Source of the DNA: Pseudorhodobacter turbinis
GTDB lineage: Bacteria; Pseudomonadota; Alphaproteobacteria; Rhodobacterales; Rhodobacteraceae
Direction of reading: 5' to 3'
DNA length: 64,000 nucleotides
Assembly (NCBI RefSeq): GCF_005234135.1
Contig: NZ_CP039964.1
Location: forward strand, 1,116,001-1,180,000
This document shows, piece after piece, positions 15,532-25,870 of the stretch. The position numbers and the translations under genes are program-made. The notes below the pieces were generated by a model, which worked only from the letters and a program-made list of their open reading frames with translations, did not search any database and was not told where the DNA came from. Each line of letters starts with the position of its first letter. Positions within the stretch are counted from its first letter, which is position 1.

Positions 15532-17358
15532 ATGGACGATCAGAACAAAAATCTCATCCTCGCAACAGCCCTCAGTTTCCTTGTGATTCTGGTGTGGTTT
15601 GTATTTTTCCCACCAGCCGAGCCGGTCGTTGATCCAAACGCGCCGGCCGCAGTCACAACGGCGACAGAGGCGATAACGCCGCCTGCGGAAACGGTCGCCA
15701 ATTCCGAAACGGCTGCGGCCGCGGAAAAGGCAGCGGCCCCCCGCCTGGCCATCGACACTCCACGCCTGAAAGGCACAATCTCCTTGTTGGGGGGGCGTAT
15801 CGACGATCTGGCGATGAGCAATTATCATGAGACGATTGATCCCGCCTCCGAAATTGTCACGCTGCTTTCGCCCGTTGGCCAGCCACATGCCTATTACGCG
15901 CTTTATGGTTGGACCCCGGCCGGAAATCTTGGCTTTGACGATGTGCCGGGCGCGAATACGCTTTGGTCGCAGGTCGGCTCAAACACCCTGACCCCGGAAA
16001 CGCCGATCACCCTGCAATGGGACAATGGCAAAGGGCTGGTGTTCAAACGTGTTCTCTCGGTCGACGACCGCTATATGTTCAACGTCGAGCAAAGCGTCGA
16101 AAACCAGACCGGCGCCGAGGTCCGCCTTGCACCTTACGGCATCGTGGCACGGCACGGCATTCCGGATGACCTCGAAGGGTTTTACCTAAGCCACGAAGGC
16201 ATTGTGCAGCGGACCGATGGCACTTTGGAAGAAGTGAAATATAAAGCCGCGGCAAAACTTCCACTGGTTGAACGTGAGGCCGCATTGGCCGAGGTGAACC
16301 AAGCCACCACAGACGGCTGGATCGGGTTTACCAGTAAATACTGGATGACCGCGCTGATTCCCGAACAGGGCAAGCCCTTCACCGCCGTCACCAAGTACGT
16401 CGCAAGCGCCGATATTTTCCAAACGGAAACCCGCCAACCTTTGGTCAGCGTAGCACCCGGTACGACCTCAACAACGAATTCGCGCCTGTTTGCAGGGGCG
16501 AAAGAGTGGGAAACGCTGCGCAACTACGAGAAAACCGGCGGTATCGACGGTTTCATTGACGTCATCGACTGGGGTTGGTTTTTCTTCTTCACCAAGCCGA
16601 TCTTTGCTGTGTTGCACTGGCTGAATGCTATGATCGGCAATATGGGTCTTGCAATTATTGCCCTGACTTTCCTGCTCAAAGCGCTGGTGTTCCCGCTTGC
16701 CTATAAATCCTACGTCTCCATGGCGCGGATGAAGGAATTGCAGCCGGAAATGGAAGCGTTGAAAGAGCGCACCGGCGACGACAAGCAAAAGCTTCAGAAG
16801 GAAATGATGACGCTGTATAAGGAAAAAAAGGTCAACCCAGCTGCGGGCTGCCTGCCGATCCTGATCCAGATTCCGATTTTCTTCTCTCTCTACAAGGTGA
16901 TTTTTGTTACGCTGGAGCTGCGTCACGCGCCCTTCTTTGGGTGGTTGAACGACCTTTCGGCCCCGGACAGCTCCTCGTTGTTCAACCTGTTCGGCGCCCT
17001 GCCTTGGGCGGCACCAGAACCGGGAACGATGATGGCGCTGGTGTTTATCGGCGTGCTGCCTCTGCTTTTGGGGGTCTCGATGTGGTTGCAGCAAAAGCTG
17101 AACCCGACACCGACAGATGCGACACAAGCGATGATCTTTGCCTGGATGCCATGGGTCTTCATGTTCATGCTCGGGAGCTTTGCCAGTGGCTTGGTTGTTT
17201 ACTGGATCACCAACAACGTGATCACCTTCACCCAGCAGTTCATCATCATGAAAAGCCATGGCCATACGCCGGATATTTTCGGCAACATCAAGGCCAGCTT
17301 TAAACGCAAACCCGCAGCAGCACCTGCCGCGGCGGCCAAGAAACCGGGTAAAAAATGA
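15532..17358 (+). CDS. yidC: membrane protein insertase YidC
   Basis: The 608-residue insertase/Oxa1 protein has an N-terminal membrane anchor (ILATALSFLVILVWFVFF), a large periplasmic beta-sandwich domain with a Pro/Ala/Glu-rich linker (about 28-70), and the five-helix 60KD_IMP core. The core includes GNMGLAIIALTFLLKALVFPLAYKS, the hydrophilic C1 loop (MKELQPEMEALKERTGDDKQKLQ), AAGCLPILIQIPIFFSLYKV and the last helix SGLVVYWITNNVITFTQQFI. The C-tail is basic and Ala/Pro-rich, as in ribosome-binding tails. Its stop overlaps the next gene start (ATGA). Confidence 0.96.
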   Translation: MDDQNKNLILATALSFLVILVWFVFFPPAEPVVDPNAPAAVTTATEAITPPAETVANSETAAAAEKAAAPRLAIDTPRLKGTISLLGGRIDDLAMSNYHETIDPASEIVTLLSPVGQPHAYYALYGWTPAGNLGFDDVPGANTLWSQVGSNTLTPETPITLQWDNGKGLVFKRVLSVDDRYMFNVEQSVENQTGAEVRLAPYGIVARHGIPDDLEGFYLSHEGIVQRTDGTLEEVKYKAAAKLPLVEREAALAEVNQATTDGWIGFTSKYWMTALIPEQGKPFTAVTKYVASADIFQTETRQPLVSVAPGTTSTTNSRLFAGAKEWETLRNYEKTGGIDGFIDVIDWGWFFFFTKPIFAVLHWLNAMIGNMGLAIIALTFLLKALVFPLAYKSYVSMARMKELQPEMEALKERTGDDKQKLQKEMMTLYKEKKVNPAAGCLPILIQIPIFFSLYKVIFVTLELRHAPFFGWLNDLSAPDSSSLFNLFGALPWAAPEPGTMMALVFIGVLPLLLGVSMWLQQKLNPTPTDATQAMIFAWMPWVFMFMLGSFASGLVVYWITNNVITFTQQFIIMKSHGHTPDIFGNIKASFKRKPAAAPAAAAKKPGKK

Positions 17359-18095
17359 CACAACGGCTGGCTCGCATTTGCCGCCACCCGATCAAGGCAC
17401 ACGGACGCGAGGATCTCGCGTCCGTTCTGCTTTCGGCGGGGGCCTGTCTTCCCGGGGATCGTCGCTGGGCCGTCGCACATGAGGCGGCAAAGCTGGTTCC
17501 CGGATGGAACCCTTGCAGTAATTTCCATCGCGGTGCAAAAGCCCCGCAGCTTATGGCCATCACCGCAGAGCTACAGGGCAATGCAGTCACCTTGCGTCAC
17601 CCGCAGCGCCCGGATTTGACATTCCATCCCGATGATCCCGCCGATCTCCTCGGCTTTCTGGATTGGATCGCACCGCTTTCCCCGAAAGAGCGCGCGCAAC
17701 CCAAACAGATCGTTTCGGCGCCGGTGGGCATGACGGATAGCGCATTTCCATCTGTTTCCATCTTGTCTTCAAGCTCTCTGGCAACCTTGTCAGAGAGCAT
17801 GGGAACATGCCTGTCGGCAGATCGTTTCCGCGGCAATCTTTGGCTAAACGGGGCAGAACCCTTTGCCGAATTTGACTGGATCGGGCGTGATATTGCTCTC
17901 GGCGACGCTATTTTAACGATCAAAGAACGCATCACCCGATGCCGTGCCACGATGACCAACCCCGAAACCGGACAGGTTGATGCAGATACACTTGCCGCCC
18001 TGAAAACCGGCTATGGACATCAGGATTTTGGCGTCTATGCAGTGGTGAAACAGGGTGGCACAATCACCCTCAACGATGAGTGGAGCCTGTCGTGA
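17355..18095 (+). CDS. MOSC-domain protein
   Basis: The 246-residue protein starts with a beta-barrel segment (RLARICRHPIKAHGRE) related to the MOSC N-terminal domain and ends with a MOSC core (DRFRGNLWLNGAEPFAEFDWIGRDIALGDAILTIKERITRCRATMTNPETGQ). The conserved cysteine of the family is in TRCRATMTNP. MOSC proteins bind molybdenum cofactor or transfer sulfur, but this protein's substrate cannot be told. It is coupled by overlap both to yidC upstream and to engB downstream, an order common in the group. Confidence 0.82.
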   Translation: MTQRLARICRHPIKAHGREDLASVLLSAGACLPGDRRWAVAHEAAKLVPGWNPCSNFHRGAKAPQLMAITAELQGNAVTLRHPQRPDLTFHPDDPADLLGFLDWIAPLSPKERAQPKQIVSAPVGMTDSAFPSVSILSSSSLATLSESMGTCLSADRFRGNLWLNGAEPFAEFDWIGRDIALGDAILTIKERITRCRATMTNPETGQVDADTLAALKTGYGHQDFGVYAVVKQGGTITLNDEWSLS

Positions 18096-18745
18096 CCCAA
18101 CTTCCCTTTCCCCTTGCCGAAGAACCGGAACCCGCCGCGCGTGAGGCCGGGCGGCTGCTGTTTGCCGGCCCCGTCGACTTTGTCAAAGGCGTGGTTGCCA
18201 TGTCGGGCATGCCCCCTGCCGACCGGCTGGAGGTTTGCTTTGCGGGCCGTTCAAATGTCGGAAAATCAAGCCTGATCAATGCGTTGACCAACCGCAAAAA
18301 CGTCGCACGCGCGTCCAACACCCCCGGCCGGACACAAGAGATCAACTATTTCGCCCTTGGCACGCAACGCTATCTGGTCGACTTGCCGGGCTATGGCTAT
18401 GCCGCCGCCCCGCTTCCGGTCGTCGCGAAATGGCAGGCTTTGCTGAAAAGCTATCTGTCCGGTCGCCAAACCTTGCGCCGCGCCTTTGTGCTAATCGACG
18501 GGCGGCACGGGGTAAAGGATGTGGACCATGAGATCATGACCCTTCTGGACCGTTCGGCCGTCACTTTTCAGGCCGTGATGACCAAAGCCGATAAGATCAG
18601 CAAAGTAGAGCTGGATCAGAATATCGACCAGACCCGCGCCGCATTGGCCAAGCACCCCGCCGCGTTTCCCGAATTGATCGTGACCTCTTCGGAAAAAGGC
18701 CTTGGGATCGAGACGCTGCGCGCCACGATCGCCACGTTGATCTAA
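18092..18745 (+). CDS. engB: ribosome biogenesis GTPase EngB/YihA/YsxC
   Basis: The 217-residue TRAFAC GTPase acts in late assembly of the 50S subunit. Motifs: G1 GRSNVGKSS, G2 region NTPGRTQEINYF, G3 DLPGYGYA, G4 TKADK and G5 VTSSEKGLG. GTG at 18092 overlaps the MOSC gene stop (GTGA) and is spaced well from GTGGAG; GTG at 18080 is possible. Confidence 0.94.
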   Translation: MTQLPFPLAEEPEPAAREAGRLLFAGPVDFVKGVVAMSGMPPADRLEVCFAGRSNVGKSSLINALTNRKNVARASNTPGRTQEINYFALGTQRYLVDLPGYGYAAAPLPVVAKWQALLKSYLSGRQTLRRAFVLIDGRHGVKDVDHEIMTLLDRSAVTFQAVMTKADKISKVELDQNIDQTRAALAKHPAAFPELIVTSSEKGLGIETLRATIATLI

Positions 18746-18748
18746 CGG

Positions 18749-19480
18749 CTAAACGTGCTGCGCGCCGTTCACCTCTATTTCCGTTCCTGAGATATAGCTG
18801 GACTGGGGCGAGCACAGGAACCAGATCGCATCGGCCACCTCTGAGGGTTGGCCCAAACGACGAAGCGGCAGTTGTTCCACAATTTTATCCGTGCCGGGGC
18901 TAAGGATGGCAGTTTCCACCTCCCCCGGCGCGATGGCATTCACCCGTACGCCCATCGGCCCGAAATCATGTGCCATCTCGCGCGTAAGCGCGGCCAGCGC
19001 CGCCTTTGATGTCGCATAAGCTGCGCCCGCAAAAGGATGTACCCGCACCCCCGCAATCGATGTCACATTCACAATCGCGCCTTTTGCCGCGACCAATTCC
19101 GCCTGCAACCCACGCGCCAGAACGACCGATGCAAAAAAGTTGACGTGAAAGACCTGGCCCCAAGTCATCAGATCCGTCTCAAGCGTATTCAGCCGCCCGC
19201 CGCCCTCCCCTTTGGGTGAAATGCCAGCGTTATTGACCAGCGCATCAAGCTTGCCGTTCACTTTTTCCCGAATCACCTCAATTGCGGCGATTGTTTTGGT
19301 TGGGTTGGCGAGGTCGATCTGAATATGGTTCTCCTCGCCGCCTGGCCACGGGCAGCGCGGATCAAACGGCTGGCGCGAACAGGTCAGCACCCGCCACCCC
19401 TCGGCAGAGAATCGTTTCACCGTCGCATGGCCAATCCCACGGCTTGCCCCGGTTAAAACCAGTGTTTTCTGCTCTGTCAT
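18749..19480 (-). CDS. SDR-family oxidoreductase
   Basis: The 243-residue classical short-chain dehydrogenase has the NAD(P)-binding [12 protein letters not shown], the catalytic serine region VNVTSIAG and YATSK (Tyr and Lys of the active site). The C-terminus has the [14 protein letters not shown] motif. Substrate is unknown. The ATG at 19480 has GGGAG upstream; a GTG one codon earlier is possible. It is convergent with engB, only three bases apart. Confidence 0.85.
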   Translation of the reverse strand: MTEQKTLVLTGASRGIGHATVKRFSAEGWRVLTCSRQPFDPRCPWPGGEENHIQIDLANPTKTIAAIEVIREKVNGKLDALVNNAGISPKGEGGGRLNTLETDLMTWGQVFHVNFFASVVLARGLQAELVAAKGAIVNVTSIAGVRVHPFAGAAYATSKAALAALTREMAHDFGPMGVRVNAIAPGEVETAILSPGTDKIVEQLPLRRLGQPSEVADAIWFLCSPQSSYISGTEIEVNGAQHV

Positions 19481-19606
19481 CACGTGTCTCCCTTATCGTC
19501 TTGCGGTCAGATTAAGCTTATGCGCGGCAGGTGCAAGCGCTGCTCTGACCACTTGGCATGGGGGCGTAAAACCGCTACCAAAAGCAAACCCCAAAGGGAC
19601 CCAGCC

Positions 19607-20506
19607 ATGAAAAAGCAGTTACTCAATATGCGTGATTCCATTGCCACCGCCCGCACCTTGAATGAGGCACTCCCCTATTTGCAGCGCTATTCCGGTGCGA
19701 CCGTCGTCGTGAAATTCGGCGGGAATGCGATGGGCGACGACGACGCGATGGAGGAATTTGCTCAAGACATCGTTTTCATGCGCCAAGTTGGCTTGAACCC
19801 TGTGGTCGTGCATGGCGGCGGGCCGATGATCAACAGCCTTTTGGCCAAGCTTGGCATCAAATCCGAGTTTCTGCGCGGCAAGCGCATCACCGATGCCGCG
19901 ACCGTCGAGGTGGTGGAGATGGTGCTTTCTGGTCTTGTGAACAAGCGCATTGTGCAGGCGATCAATGATGCAGGCGGGCGCGCTGTCGGGATTTCCGGCA
20001 AGGATGATGATCTGATGGTCTGCGACTATGACGATCCGGAGCTGGGCTTTGTCGGCCGCCCCCGCGATATGCGTGTGCAGGTCTTGCGCGATTTGTTCAG
20101 CGTCGGGATCATTCCCGTCGTGGCCCCGGTTGCCCCCGGCGACAATGGCGAAACCTTTAACGTCAACGGTGATACCGCCGCTGGTGCAATTGCGGGCGCG
20201 CTGCAGGCCGATCGCTTGTTGCTGCTGACCGATGTTGCAGGCGTAAAGGATGCAGAGGGCGAGGTGATCACCCAGCTCACCACCCAAGAGGTCCGCGACC
20301 TGACAGAACAGGGCGTTATTTCGGGCGGTATGATTCCCAAAACCGAGACCGCGCTGATGGCGATTGAGCAAGGTGTTCGCGCCGTGGTCATCCTTGACGG
20401 CCGCATACAGAACGCATGTTTGCTGGAGCTGTTTACCGATCACGGTGCCGGCTCTTTGATCCGGTCCCCCAACACACCCGCACGCGTCACATCCAGCGAC
20501 GGATAG
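19607..20506 (+). CDS. argB: acetylglutamate kinase
   Basis: The 299-residue amino-acid kinase phosphorylates N-acetylglutamate in the second step of arginine synthesis. Motifs: [12 protein letters not shown] (phosphate-binding Lys), [30 protein letters not shown] and [12 protein letters not shown]. The N-terminal helix [28 protein letters not shown] matches the N-terminal helix of arginine-sensitive, hexameric NAGK enzymes, so feedback inhibition is likely. The start is the ATG at 19607; the frame is open further upstream but that part is unlike NAGK. Confidence 0.96.
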   Translation: MKKQLLNMRDSIATARTLNEALPYLQRYSGATVVVKFGGNAMGDDDAMEEFAQDIVFMRQVGLNPVVVHGGGPMINSLLAKLGIKSEFLRGKRITDAATVEVVEMVLSGLVNKRIVQAINDAGGRAVGISGKDDDLMVCDYDDPELGFVGRPRDMRVQVLRDLFSVGIIPVVAPVAPGDNGETFNVNGDTAAGAIAGALQADRLLLLTDVAGVKDAEGEVITQLTTQEVRDLTEQGVISGGMIPKTETALMAIEQGVRAVVILDGRIQNACLLELFTDHGAGSLIRSPNTPARVTSSDG

Positions 20507-20585
20507 CGGTCGGTCGTGCTTGCCCACTTGCCTGCGCCTGTGCAACACTGATGTGACACAACGTTGATCATATGAGGCAATAAGC

Positions 20586-21092
20586 ATGACCAAACGCCTG
20601 ATCCTAACCCGTCACGCCAAATCGAGCTGGGACGACCCGCTGATGTCCGACCATGATCGCCCCCTCAACGATAGGGGCAATGTGGCGGCGGCCGATCTTG
20701 GCCAATGGCTTGCCTCGCGCGGCTATATTCCGGGGGAGGTGCTTTGCTCTGACGCCCTGCGCACGCAAGAAACATATGTCCGCATTGCCGCCGAAATGCC
20801 CGATGCCGCAGCGGTGACATTGAAGCCCGCGCTTTATAATGCCGGGCCGGATGTTTTGCTTGCCGTGCTGCGCAAGGCCACTGCCGAAACCGTTATGATC
20901 ATCGCGCATAACCCCGGCATCGCAGAGTTCGCAGCCCGCCTGGTGGCCCGTGCGCCTGCCAATGCCGAATTCCCGCGCTATCCCACCGGGGCCACGCTGG
21001 TTGTCGACTTTACCGAAGATGATTGGAAAGGTGTGGCCTTTGGCGCAGGGGCCACGCTGGATTTTGTGATCCCGCGTGAAATAGCCGCCTGA
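20586..21092 (+). CDS. SixA-like histidine phosphatase
   Basis: The 168-residue protein of the histidine phosphatase (RHG) superfamily has the catalytic LTRHAKS at the N-terminus and the second catalytic His in MIIAHNPGIAEFA. Size and motifs fit the SixA group, which removes phosphate from phosphohistidine in phosphorelays. Its target here is unknown. A strong bidirectional terminator follows. Confidence 0.85.
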   Translation: MTKRLILTRHAKSSWDDPLMSDHDRPLNDRGNVAAADLGQWLASRGYIPGEVLCSDALRTQETYVRIAAEMPDAAAVTLKPALYNAGPDVLLAVLRKATAETVMIIAHNPGIAEFAARLVARAPANAEFPRYPTGATLVVDFTEDDWKGVAFGAGATLDFVIPREIAA

Positions 21093-21098
21093 ACTTGT

Positions 21099-21126
21099 AA
21101 AAGCCCAGCCCGAAGGCTGGGTTTTT
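21099..21126. terminator. bidirectional terminator between sixA-like gene and bztD
   Basis: CCCAGCC-CGAA-GGCTGGG is followed by T5 on the plus strand. On the minus strand the same stem is followed by CTTTT. It serves the convergent SixA-like gene and bzt operon. Confidence 0.85.
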
Positions 21127-21132
21127 CCCTGT

Positions 21133-21924
21133 TTAATGACCCAAAATCTGGCTTAAGAACAATTTCGTGCGATCCGACTGCGGATTGTTAAAGAAGTCAT
21201 GCGGGTTATTTTGTTCCACAATCTGCCCTTGGTCCATAAAGATCACGCGGTTGGCCACCGCCTGCGCAAAGCCCATCTCATGGGTCACACACAGCATTGT
21301 CATGCCTTCCTCGGCCAACTCGATCATCGTGTCCAAGACCTCTTTGATCATCTCGGGATCAAGGGCTGATGTCGGCTCATCAAACAACATAATCCGCGGC
21401 TTCATGCAAAGAGAGCGCGCGATGGCAACCCGCTGCTGCTGCCCACCCGACAGCATACCGGGGAATTTATGCGCTTGTTCCGGGATTTTTACCTTTTCGA
21501 GATAGTGCATCGCCACCTCTTCGGCCTCTTTCTTGGGGGTTTTACGCACCCAGATCGGGGCCAAGGTCAGGTTCTCCAGAATGGTCAGATGCGGGAACAG
21601 ATTGAAGTGCTGGAACACCATCCCCACCTCTGAGCGCACTTTGTCGATGTTCTTTAGGTCGCTCGTCAACTCGGTGCCATCAACGATGATCTGACCGGCC
21701 TGATGTTCCTCCAACCGGTTGATACAGCGGATAAGCGTCGATTTCCCCGAACCGGAGGGGCCCGCGATCACGATCCGCTCCCCTTGATTTACCGTCAGAT
21801 CAATATCGCGCAGCACGTGGAATGTGCCGTACCATTTGTTCATTTTCGAAATCTGAATCGCCACCTCATCGCTTACCTGCATGTGGCTGCGATCGACGGT
21901 ACGTTCTGCCATGGTATCTTGCAT
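21133..21924 (-). CDS. bztD: amino-acid ABC transporter ATPase (BztD/AapP)
   Basis: The 263-residue ATPase energises uptake through the two permeases encoded upstream. It has Walker [11 protein letters not shown]-loop [11 protein letters not shown], signature [13 protein letters not shown], Walker [15 protein letters not shown] and the switch His in CVTHEMGFA. It is the last gene of the four-gene bzt operon, followed by the bidirectional terminator. In Rhodobacter this system takes up glutamate, glutamine, aspartate and asparagine; the rhizobial equivalent is AapJQMP with wider specificity. Confidence 0.93.
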   Translation of the reverse strand: MQDTMAERTVDRSHMQVSDEVAIQISKMNKWYGTFHVLRDIDLTVNQGERIVIAGPSGSGKSTLIRCINRLEEHQAGQIIVDGTELTSDLKNIDKVRSEVGMVFQHFNLFPHLTILENLTLAPIWVRKTPKKEAEEVAMHYLEKVKIPEQAHKFPGMLSGGQQQRVAIARSLCMKPRIMLFDEPTSALDPEMIKEVLDTMIELAEEGMTMLCVTHEMGFAQAVANRVIFMDQGQIVEQNNPHDFFNNPQSDRTKLFLSQILGH

Positions 21925-21935
21925 AGCGGGCTCCT

Positions 21936-23225
21936 TTAGCGGTGATCGGTTTTCAGCTTGCCTTCAAGGTATTGGGAATACCGGGACATGCCGAAACAGA
22001 AGATGAAGAAACAAAGCGCGATAAAGGCGTAGAGTTCCCAGATGATGCCGTTCCAATTGCTATCCGCACGGATCGCATTGGACAGGCCAATCGGGTCCAG
22101 AATGCCGATAAACACAACCAGCGTGGTGTCCTTGAACAGCCCGATAAAGGTGTTCACGATCCCCGGAATGGAAATCTTCAACGCCTGCGGTAGCAGGATA
22201 AGCCGCTGTGCCTTCCAATAATCAAGGCCAAGCGCATCCGCCGCCTCGTACTGGCCGCGTGGCAGGGCCGCAAAGCCCCCGCGCACGACCTCGGCCATAT
22301 AGGCCGCGGCAAACAGCGTTACCATGATGATAACCCGCAAGATGATGTCGAAATTCGTTCCGGGTGGCAGGAAGTAGTTCAACAGCAAGCTGGCCGTGAA
22401 CAGCAAGGTGATCAGCGGCACGCCACGGATAAACTCGATAAAGCCAACACAGATCCACTTGACTAAGGGCATATCGGACTGGCGCCCAAGGGCCAGCAAA
22501 ATGCCAATGGGCAGCGAAAACGCAATGCCTGTAACCCCGATGATAATGGAAATCATGAAGCCGCCAAAATCATCCGACCGGATGTAGGGCAGCGCCACCG
22601 GCACCACCGAGGCGACCATATCCCCCAGTGGCCCGGCAAGGAACAGCCACCAAATGACAGCCGCTGCAATTGCGACAACCATGGCAACCACGCTGGAAAC
22701 CTGCTGCAAAGCCCTGAAGACCACATAGGCAACCACAAAGCCCAGCATCACAAAGACCGAATACCAGATGCTTCCGCCCCACAGTAGCCAAAACGCCAAC
22801 GCAGGAAAGATCGCCGAGAACCACAGCAGCTTGCGGGGCAATGCGCCAAACAAGATCGGCGCAACTGCGACCAACATCAAAAAGAAGGTGATCGTCGGGC
22901 GCCAGTATTCCTCGGACGGGTAGAAGCCAAAGATAAGCTGGTGCCAGCGGTCCTTGATAACCCCCCAACAGGCGCCGCTTTGTCCGGCAAGGATCTCGCG
23001 ACACTCAGCCAGCGAATTGGCATTCCAGATAGAATTCTGGAACCAAGGACCGATATGGACGGTCAGAAAGTACAGGATCAGAATACCCAGAAGCGTCAAA
23101 ATCGTATTGAACGGACCGGAGAACAGGTTTTCCCGAACCCAGCGCACCGGCCCGACCTGACTACTCGGCGGAGCTTTTTCCGGCAGCATATCCGTACGGA
23201 CGAAAGAGATCGTTTTATCTGTCAT
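21936..23225 (-). CDS. bztC: amino-acid ABC transporter permease (BztC/AapM)
   Basis: The 429-residue permease is much longer than the usual 220-240 residues of polar amino-acid permeases because of an N-terminal half with extra membrane helices (for example [18 protein letters not shown] and [18 protein letters not shown]). The C-terminal HisM-type domain contains [29 protein letters not shown] and the EAA loop [28 protein letters not shown]. It forms a heterodimer with BztB. It lies between bztB and bztD, 11 bp before bztD. Confidence 0.92.
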   Translation of the reverse strand: MTDKTISFVRTDMLPEKAPPSSQVGPVRWVRENLFSGPFNTILTLLGILILYFLTVHIGPWFQNSIWNANSLAECREILAGQSGACWGVIKDRWHQLIFGFYPSEEYWRPTITFFLMLVAVAPILFGALPRKLLWFSAIFPALAFWLLWGGSIWYSVFVMLGFVVAYVVFRALQQVSSVVAMVVAIAAAVIWWLFLAGPLGDMVASVVPVALPYIRSDDFGGFMISIIIGVTGIAFSLPIGILLALGRQSDMPLVKWICVGFIEFIRGVPLITLLFTASLLLNYFLPPGTNFDIILRVIIMVTLFAAAYMAEVVRGGFAALPRGQYEAADALGLDYWKAQRLILLPQALKISIPGIVNTFIGLFKDTTLVVFIGILDPIGLSNAIRADSNWNGIIWELYAFIALCFFIFCFGMSRYSQYLEGKLKTDHR

Positions 23226-23226
23226 C

Positions 23227-24480
23227 TCAACGCTCCTTCAATTTGACGGCATTGTTGTAAACATTCATCCCGCCAGAGATTAACAGGCTGATGACCAGAT
23301 ATGTCAGCATCATCAACAACATGCTTTCCAACTCTCGTCCCGTCTGGTTTAGCGTAATACCGCCCAGCGTGGCCCGAAGGTCCATATAACCGACCGCAAG
23401 CGCCAGCGAGGTGTTCTTGGTGATGTTGAGATATTGCGAAATCAGCGGCGGAATAATCACCCGCAAGGCTTGCGGCAAAACCACAAGCGACATCGTCCGC
23501 CCCGGCCGCAGCCCAAGCGCAAAGGCGGCCTCTGACTGCCCGCGTGACACAGCAAGGATACCAGAGCGCACATTCTCGGCGATGAACGCGCCGGTATAGA
23601 CCGTAAGCGCCAGCCACATCGCGATAAAGGAATTGCGGATATAACCGCCGCCCCGAAAGTTGAACCCCTTCAGCGCCGGATATTCCAGATGGGTCCCCAT
23701 CGCGATCAAAGCAATCAACAGTGGTGCGATAAGAACCAAGGCTGATTTCCACCACGTTGTCGGGCGGGCGCCGGTTGCTTCTTGTTGCTTCAACGCATCA
23801 CGTTGCAGCTTGCGGTATCCCCAAATGCTTCCGACAATGATGAACAAAAGGATGAAGTAATTCATGCTGACGGTCATCAGCCCAAGGTTCACGTCCCCAA
23901 GGCTCCGCCCGAACAGCAGGCTGGGGACATAGGTCCCGCGGTTGGTCACGGCAACACTGTCAAATAACATCATAGAGGCAGATGGCGTTTCACCGCGAAA
24001 CGCATTCGGGGCCGGCGTTACCTCGGTCAGAACCGCGAATATAACGATAATCCACAGCAAAAGCGGCACATTGCGAAACAGCTCCACATAGAGCGTCATC
24101 AATTTCGACACGATCCAGTTCTTTGAAAGCCGCAAAACCCCCGCAATCACACCGATCACTGTGGCAGTGACACAGGCACAAAATGCCAGAACCAGCGTAT
24201 TTAACAGCCCCACGATCCAGGCGCGCGCATGACTGCTGTCATTGGTATAATCTACCAGTCGCTGATTGATGTCGTACCCCGCACGCATGCCGAGGAAACT
24301 AAAATCAATGTCTTTTCCCTTATCGGCAAGGTTCGTCAAAGTGTTGTCCACCAACCAGGCAAACCCGGCCATGAACAGAAACAGAAATACAATTTGGATG
24401 GTTATCGAACGGTAACGTGTATCATAGATAAGCATACCCAGCCGAAACGAGGTGCCCGGATTTTCTGACGTTGTCGCCAT
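23227..24480 (-). CDS. bztB: amino-acid ABC transporter permease (BztB/AapQ)
   Basis: The 417-residue permease has an interrupted core. The first membrane segments and the partner motif (LYVELFRNVPLLLWIIVIF) are separated by a large insert (about residues 175-270) from the last part (GAFIAENVRSGI, SRGQSEAAFALGLRPGRTMSLVVLPQAL). That layout is typical of AapQ/BztB. It follows bztA after a gap holding a terminator-like hairpin, so it is probably expressed below the binding protein. Confidence 0.92.
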   Translation of the reverse strand: MATTSENPGTSFRLGMLIYDTRYRSITIQIVFLFLFMAGFAWLVDNTLTNLADKGKDIDFSFLGMRAGYDINQRLVDYTNDSSHARAWIVGLLNTLVLAFCACVTATVIGVIAGVLRLSKNWIVSKLMTLYVELFRNVPLLLWIIVIFAVLTEVTPAPNAFRGETPSASMMLFDSVAVTNRGTYVPSLLFGRSLGDVNLGLMTVSMNYFILLFIIVGSIWGYRKLQRDALKQQEATGARPTTWWKSALVLIAPLLIALIAMGTHLEYPALKGFNFRGGGYIRNSFIAMWLALTVYTGAFIAENVRSGILAVSRGQSEAAFALGLRPGRTMSLVVLPQALRVIIPPLISQYLNITKNTSLALAVGYMDLRATLGGITLNQTGRELESMLLMMLTYLVISLLISGGMNVYNNAVKLKER

Positions 24481-24568
24481 TATGTTCTCCCTGCGTCTGG
24501 TCCGGCGCGTTTTCGCGCTCTGATGCTACTGGGGTATTCCCATGCATTGCCAAACATTCGATTGGTTC

Positions 24569-24596
24569 AAAAAAGGGCGCACCTTTGGATGCGCCC
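24569..24596 (-). terminator. attenuator between bztA and bztB
   Basis: On the minus strand GGGCGCA, an 8-nt loop and TGCGCCC... form a 7-bp stem followed by T6. It lies just after the bztA stop. Such hairpins after a binding-protein gene protect its mRNA and reduce transcription of the permease genes. Confidence 0.75.
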
Positions 24597-24614
24597 TTTT
24601 GATATTGTCGCGCC

Positions 24615-25637
24615 TTACCGGAAGGGCGGAGAGTACTGCAGGCCGCCCTGCGTCCACAGCGCGTTCAAGCCGCGTGCCAAACCAATTGGGGTGGATTCGC
24701 CAATATTAGCTGCGAAAATCTCACCGTAGTTGCCGCCGGCAGAAATGGCGCGCTTGGCCCATTCCTTATCCAGACCAACCATTGCACCCAGATCATCATC
24801 GGACGCCCCGAGCATACGGTTGATTTCAGGATTGGCCGTGCCTTTGGACAGCTCCTCGATATTGGCCGAAGTGATGCCAAGCTCTTCGGCTGCCACCAAT
24901 GCGTTCATCGTCCAGCGAACAATGTCACCCCACTGGTCATCCCCATGCGCTACCAAGGGGCCAAGCGGCTCTTTGGAGATGATCTCGGGCAACACAGCGT
25001 GGTTTTCCGGATCTGCAAAGGTTGCACGCGTCGCGGCAAGACCGGAAGCGTCAGTGGTGTACACATCGCAAGCGCCAGCAAGATATTGCTGCTGCGCCTC
25101 GGCGTTGGTCTCAATTGGAACCGGCTCATAGCTCATATTGTTGGCTTTGAAATAGTCTGCCAGGTTCAACTCGGTCGTGGTGCCGGTCTGAATGCACACA
25201 GTCGCGCCATCAAGCTCCTTGGCCGACGAAACGCCAAGGGCCTTGTTCACCATAAAGCCTTGGCCGTCGTAATAGTTGACGCCCGCAAAGCTGAATTTCA
25301 GATCGGCATCACGGCTCATGGTCCAAGTCGTGTTCCGCGTCAAAATATCGATTTCACCCGAAGCAAGTGCGGAGAATCGGGTTTGACCCGTGGTGCTGGT
25401 GAACTTCACCTTATTCGGATCGCCCAGCACGGCTGCTGCAACGGCGCGGCAAATCGCAACGTCAAAGCCTTGCCATTCGCCCGTCGAATCCGGTGCCGAA
25501 AAACCGTTAACACCGGTCGACACACCGCAGTGCAATTCACCGCGGCCTTGGACCTCTTCCAATATGGTCGCAGACGCAGCACCGGTGACCAAAGTCGCGG
25601 CGGCGGTCATTGCTCCAACAAGTACGGTTTTCTTCAT
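24615..25637 (-). CDS. bztA: periplasmic amino-acid-binding protein (BztA/AapJ)
   Basis: The 340-residue solute-binding protein has a clear Sec signal (MKKTVLVGAMTAAATLVTGAASA, cleavage after ASA). The mature part has the SBP_bac_3 pattern: LHCGVSTGVNGFS, GFDVAICRAVAAAVLG, RFSALASGEIDILTRNTTWT and ATVCIQTGTTTELNLADYF. It delivers polar amino acids to BztBC. It is first in its operon; the upstream 233-bp gap must hold the promoter. Confidence 0.95.
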   Translation of the reverse strand: MKKTVLVGAMTAAATLVTGAASATILEEVQGRGELHCGVSTGVNGFSAPDSTGEWQGFDVAICRAVAAAVLGDPNKVKFTSTTGQTRFSALASGEIDILTRNTTWTMSRDADLKFSFAGVNYYDGQGFMVNKALGVSSAKELDGATVCIQTGTTTELNLADYFKANNMSYEPVPIETNAEAQQQYLAGACDVYTTDASGLAATRATFADPENHAVLPEIISKEPLGPLVAHGDDQWGDIVRWTMNALVAAEELGITSANIEELSKGTANPEINRMLGASDDDLGAMVGLDKEWAKRAISAGGNYGEIFAANIGESTPIGLARGLNALWTQGGLQYSPPFR

Positions 25638-25870
25638 TTATTACCTCTTCCTGATTGCCGCCCAATTTCAGGCGGAATTATTTCTCCCTAGCCCCTGTTG
25701 AGGACAAAACTGATAACGGAACCCCTGCCTCAGTTTAAGGTAGTTTCCCCCGAACCTCTTTAAAAGGTCAAGCAGAACCCTACGAAACCCGGCAAAAACC
25801 ATGATTTTTTGAGTTTATTCAAGGTATTTAGGAAGAAGGCGTCTTTAGAACAAGGGTTCTTGCAAGATTG

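Noticed and set aside
15124..15888. Long minus-strand open frame across the end of the EAL gene and the start of yidC
   Set aside because: It overlaps both well-supported genes over most of its length, and the only non-overlapping part (about 15331-15531) is too short to judge. Part of it reads smoothly as protein, so a decayed gene in the gap is possible but not supported.
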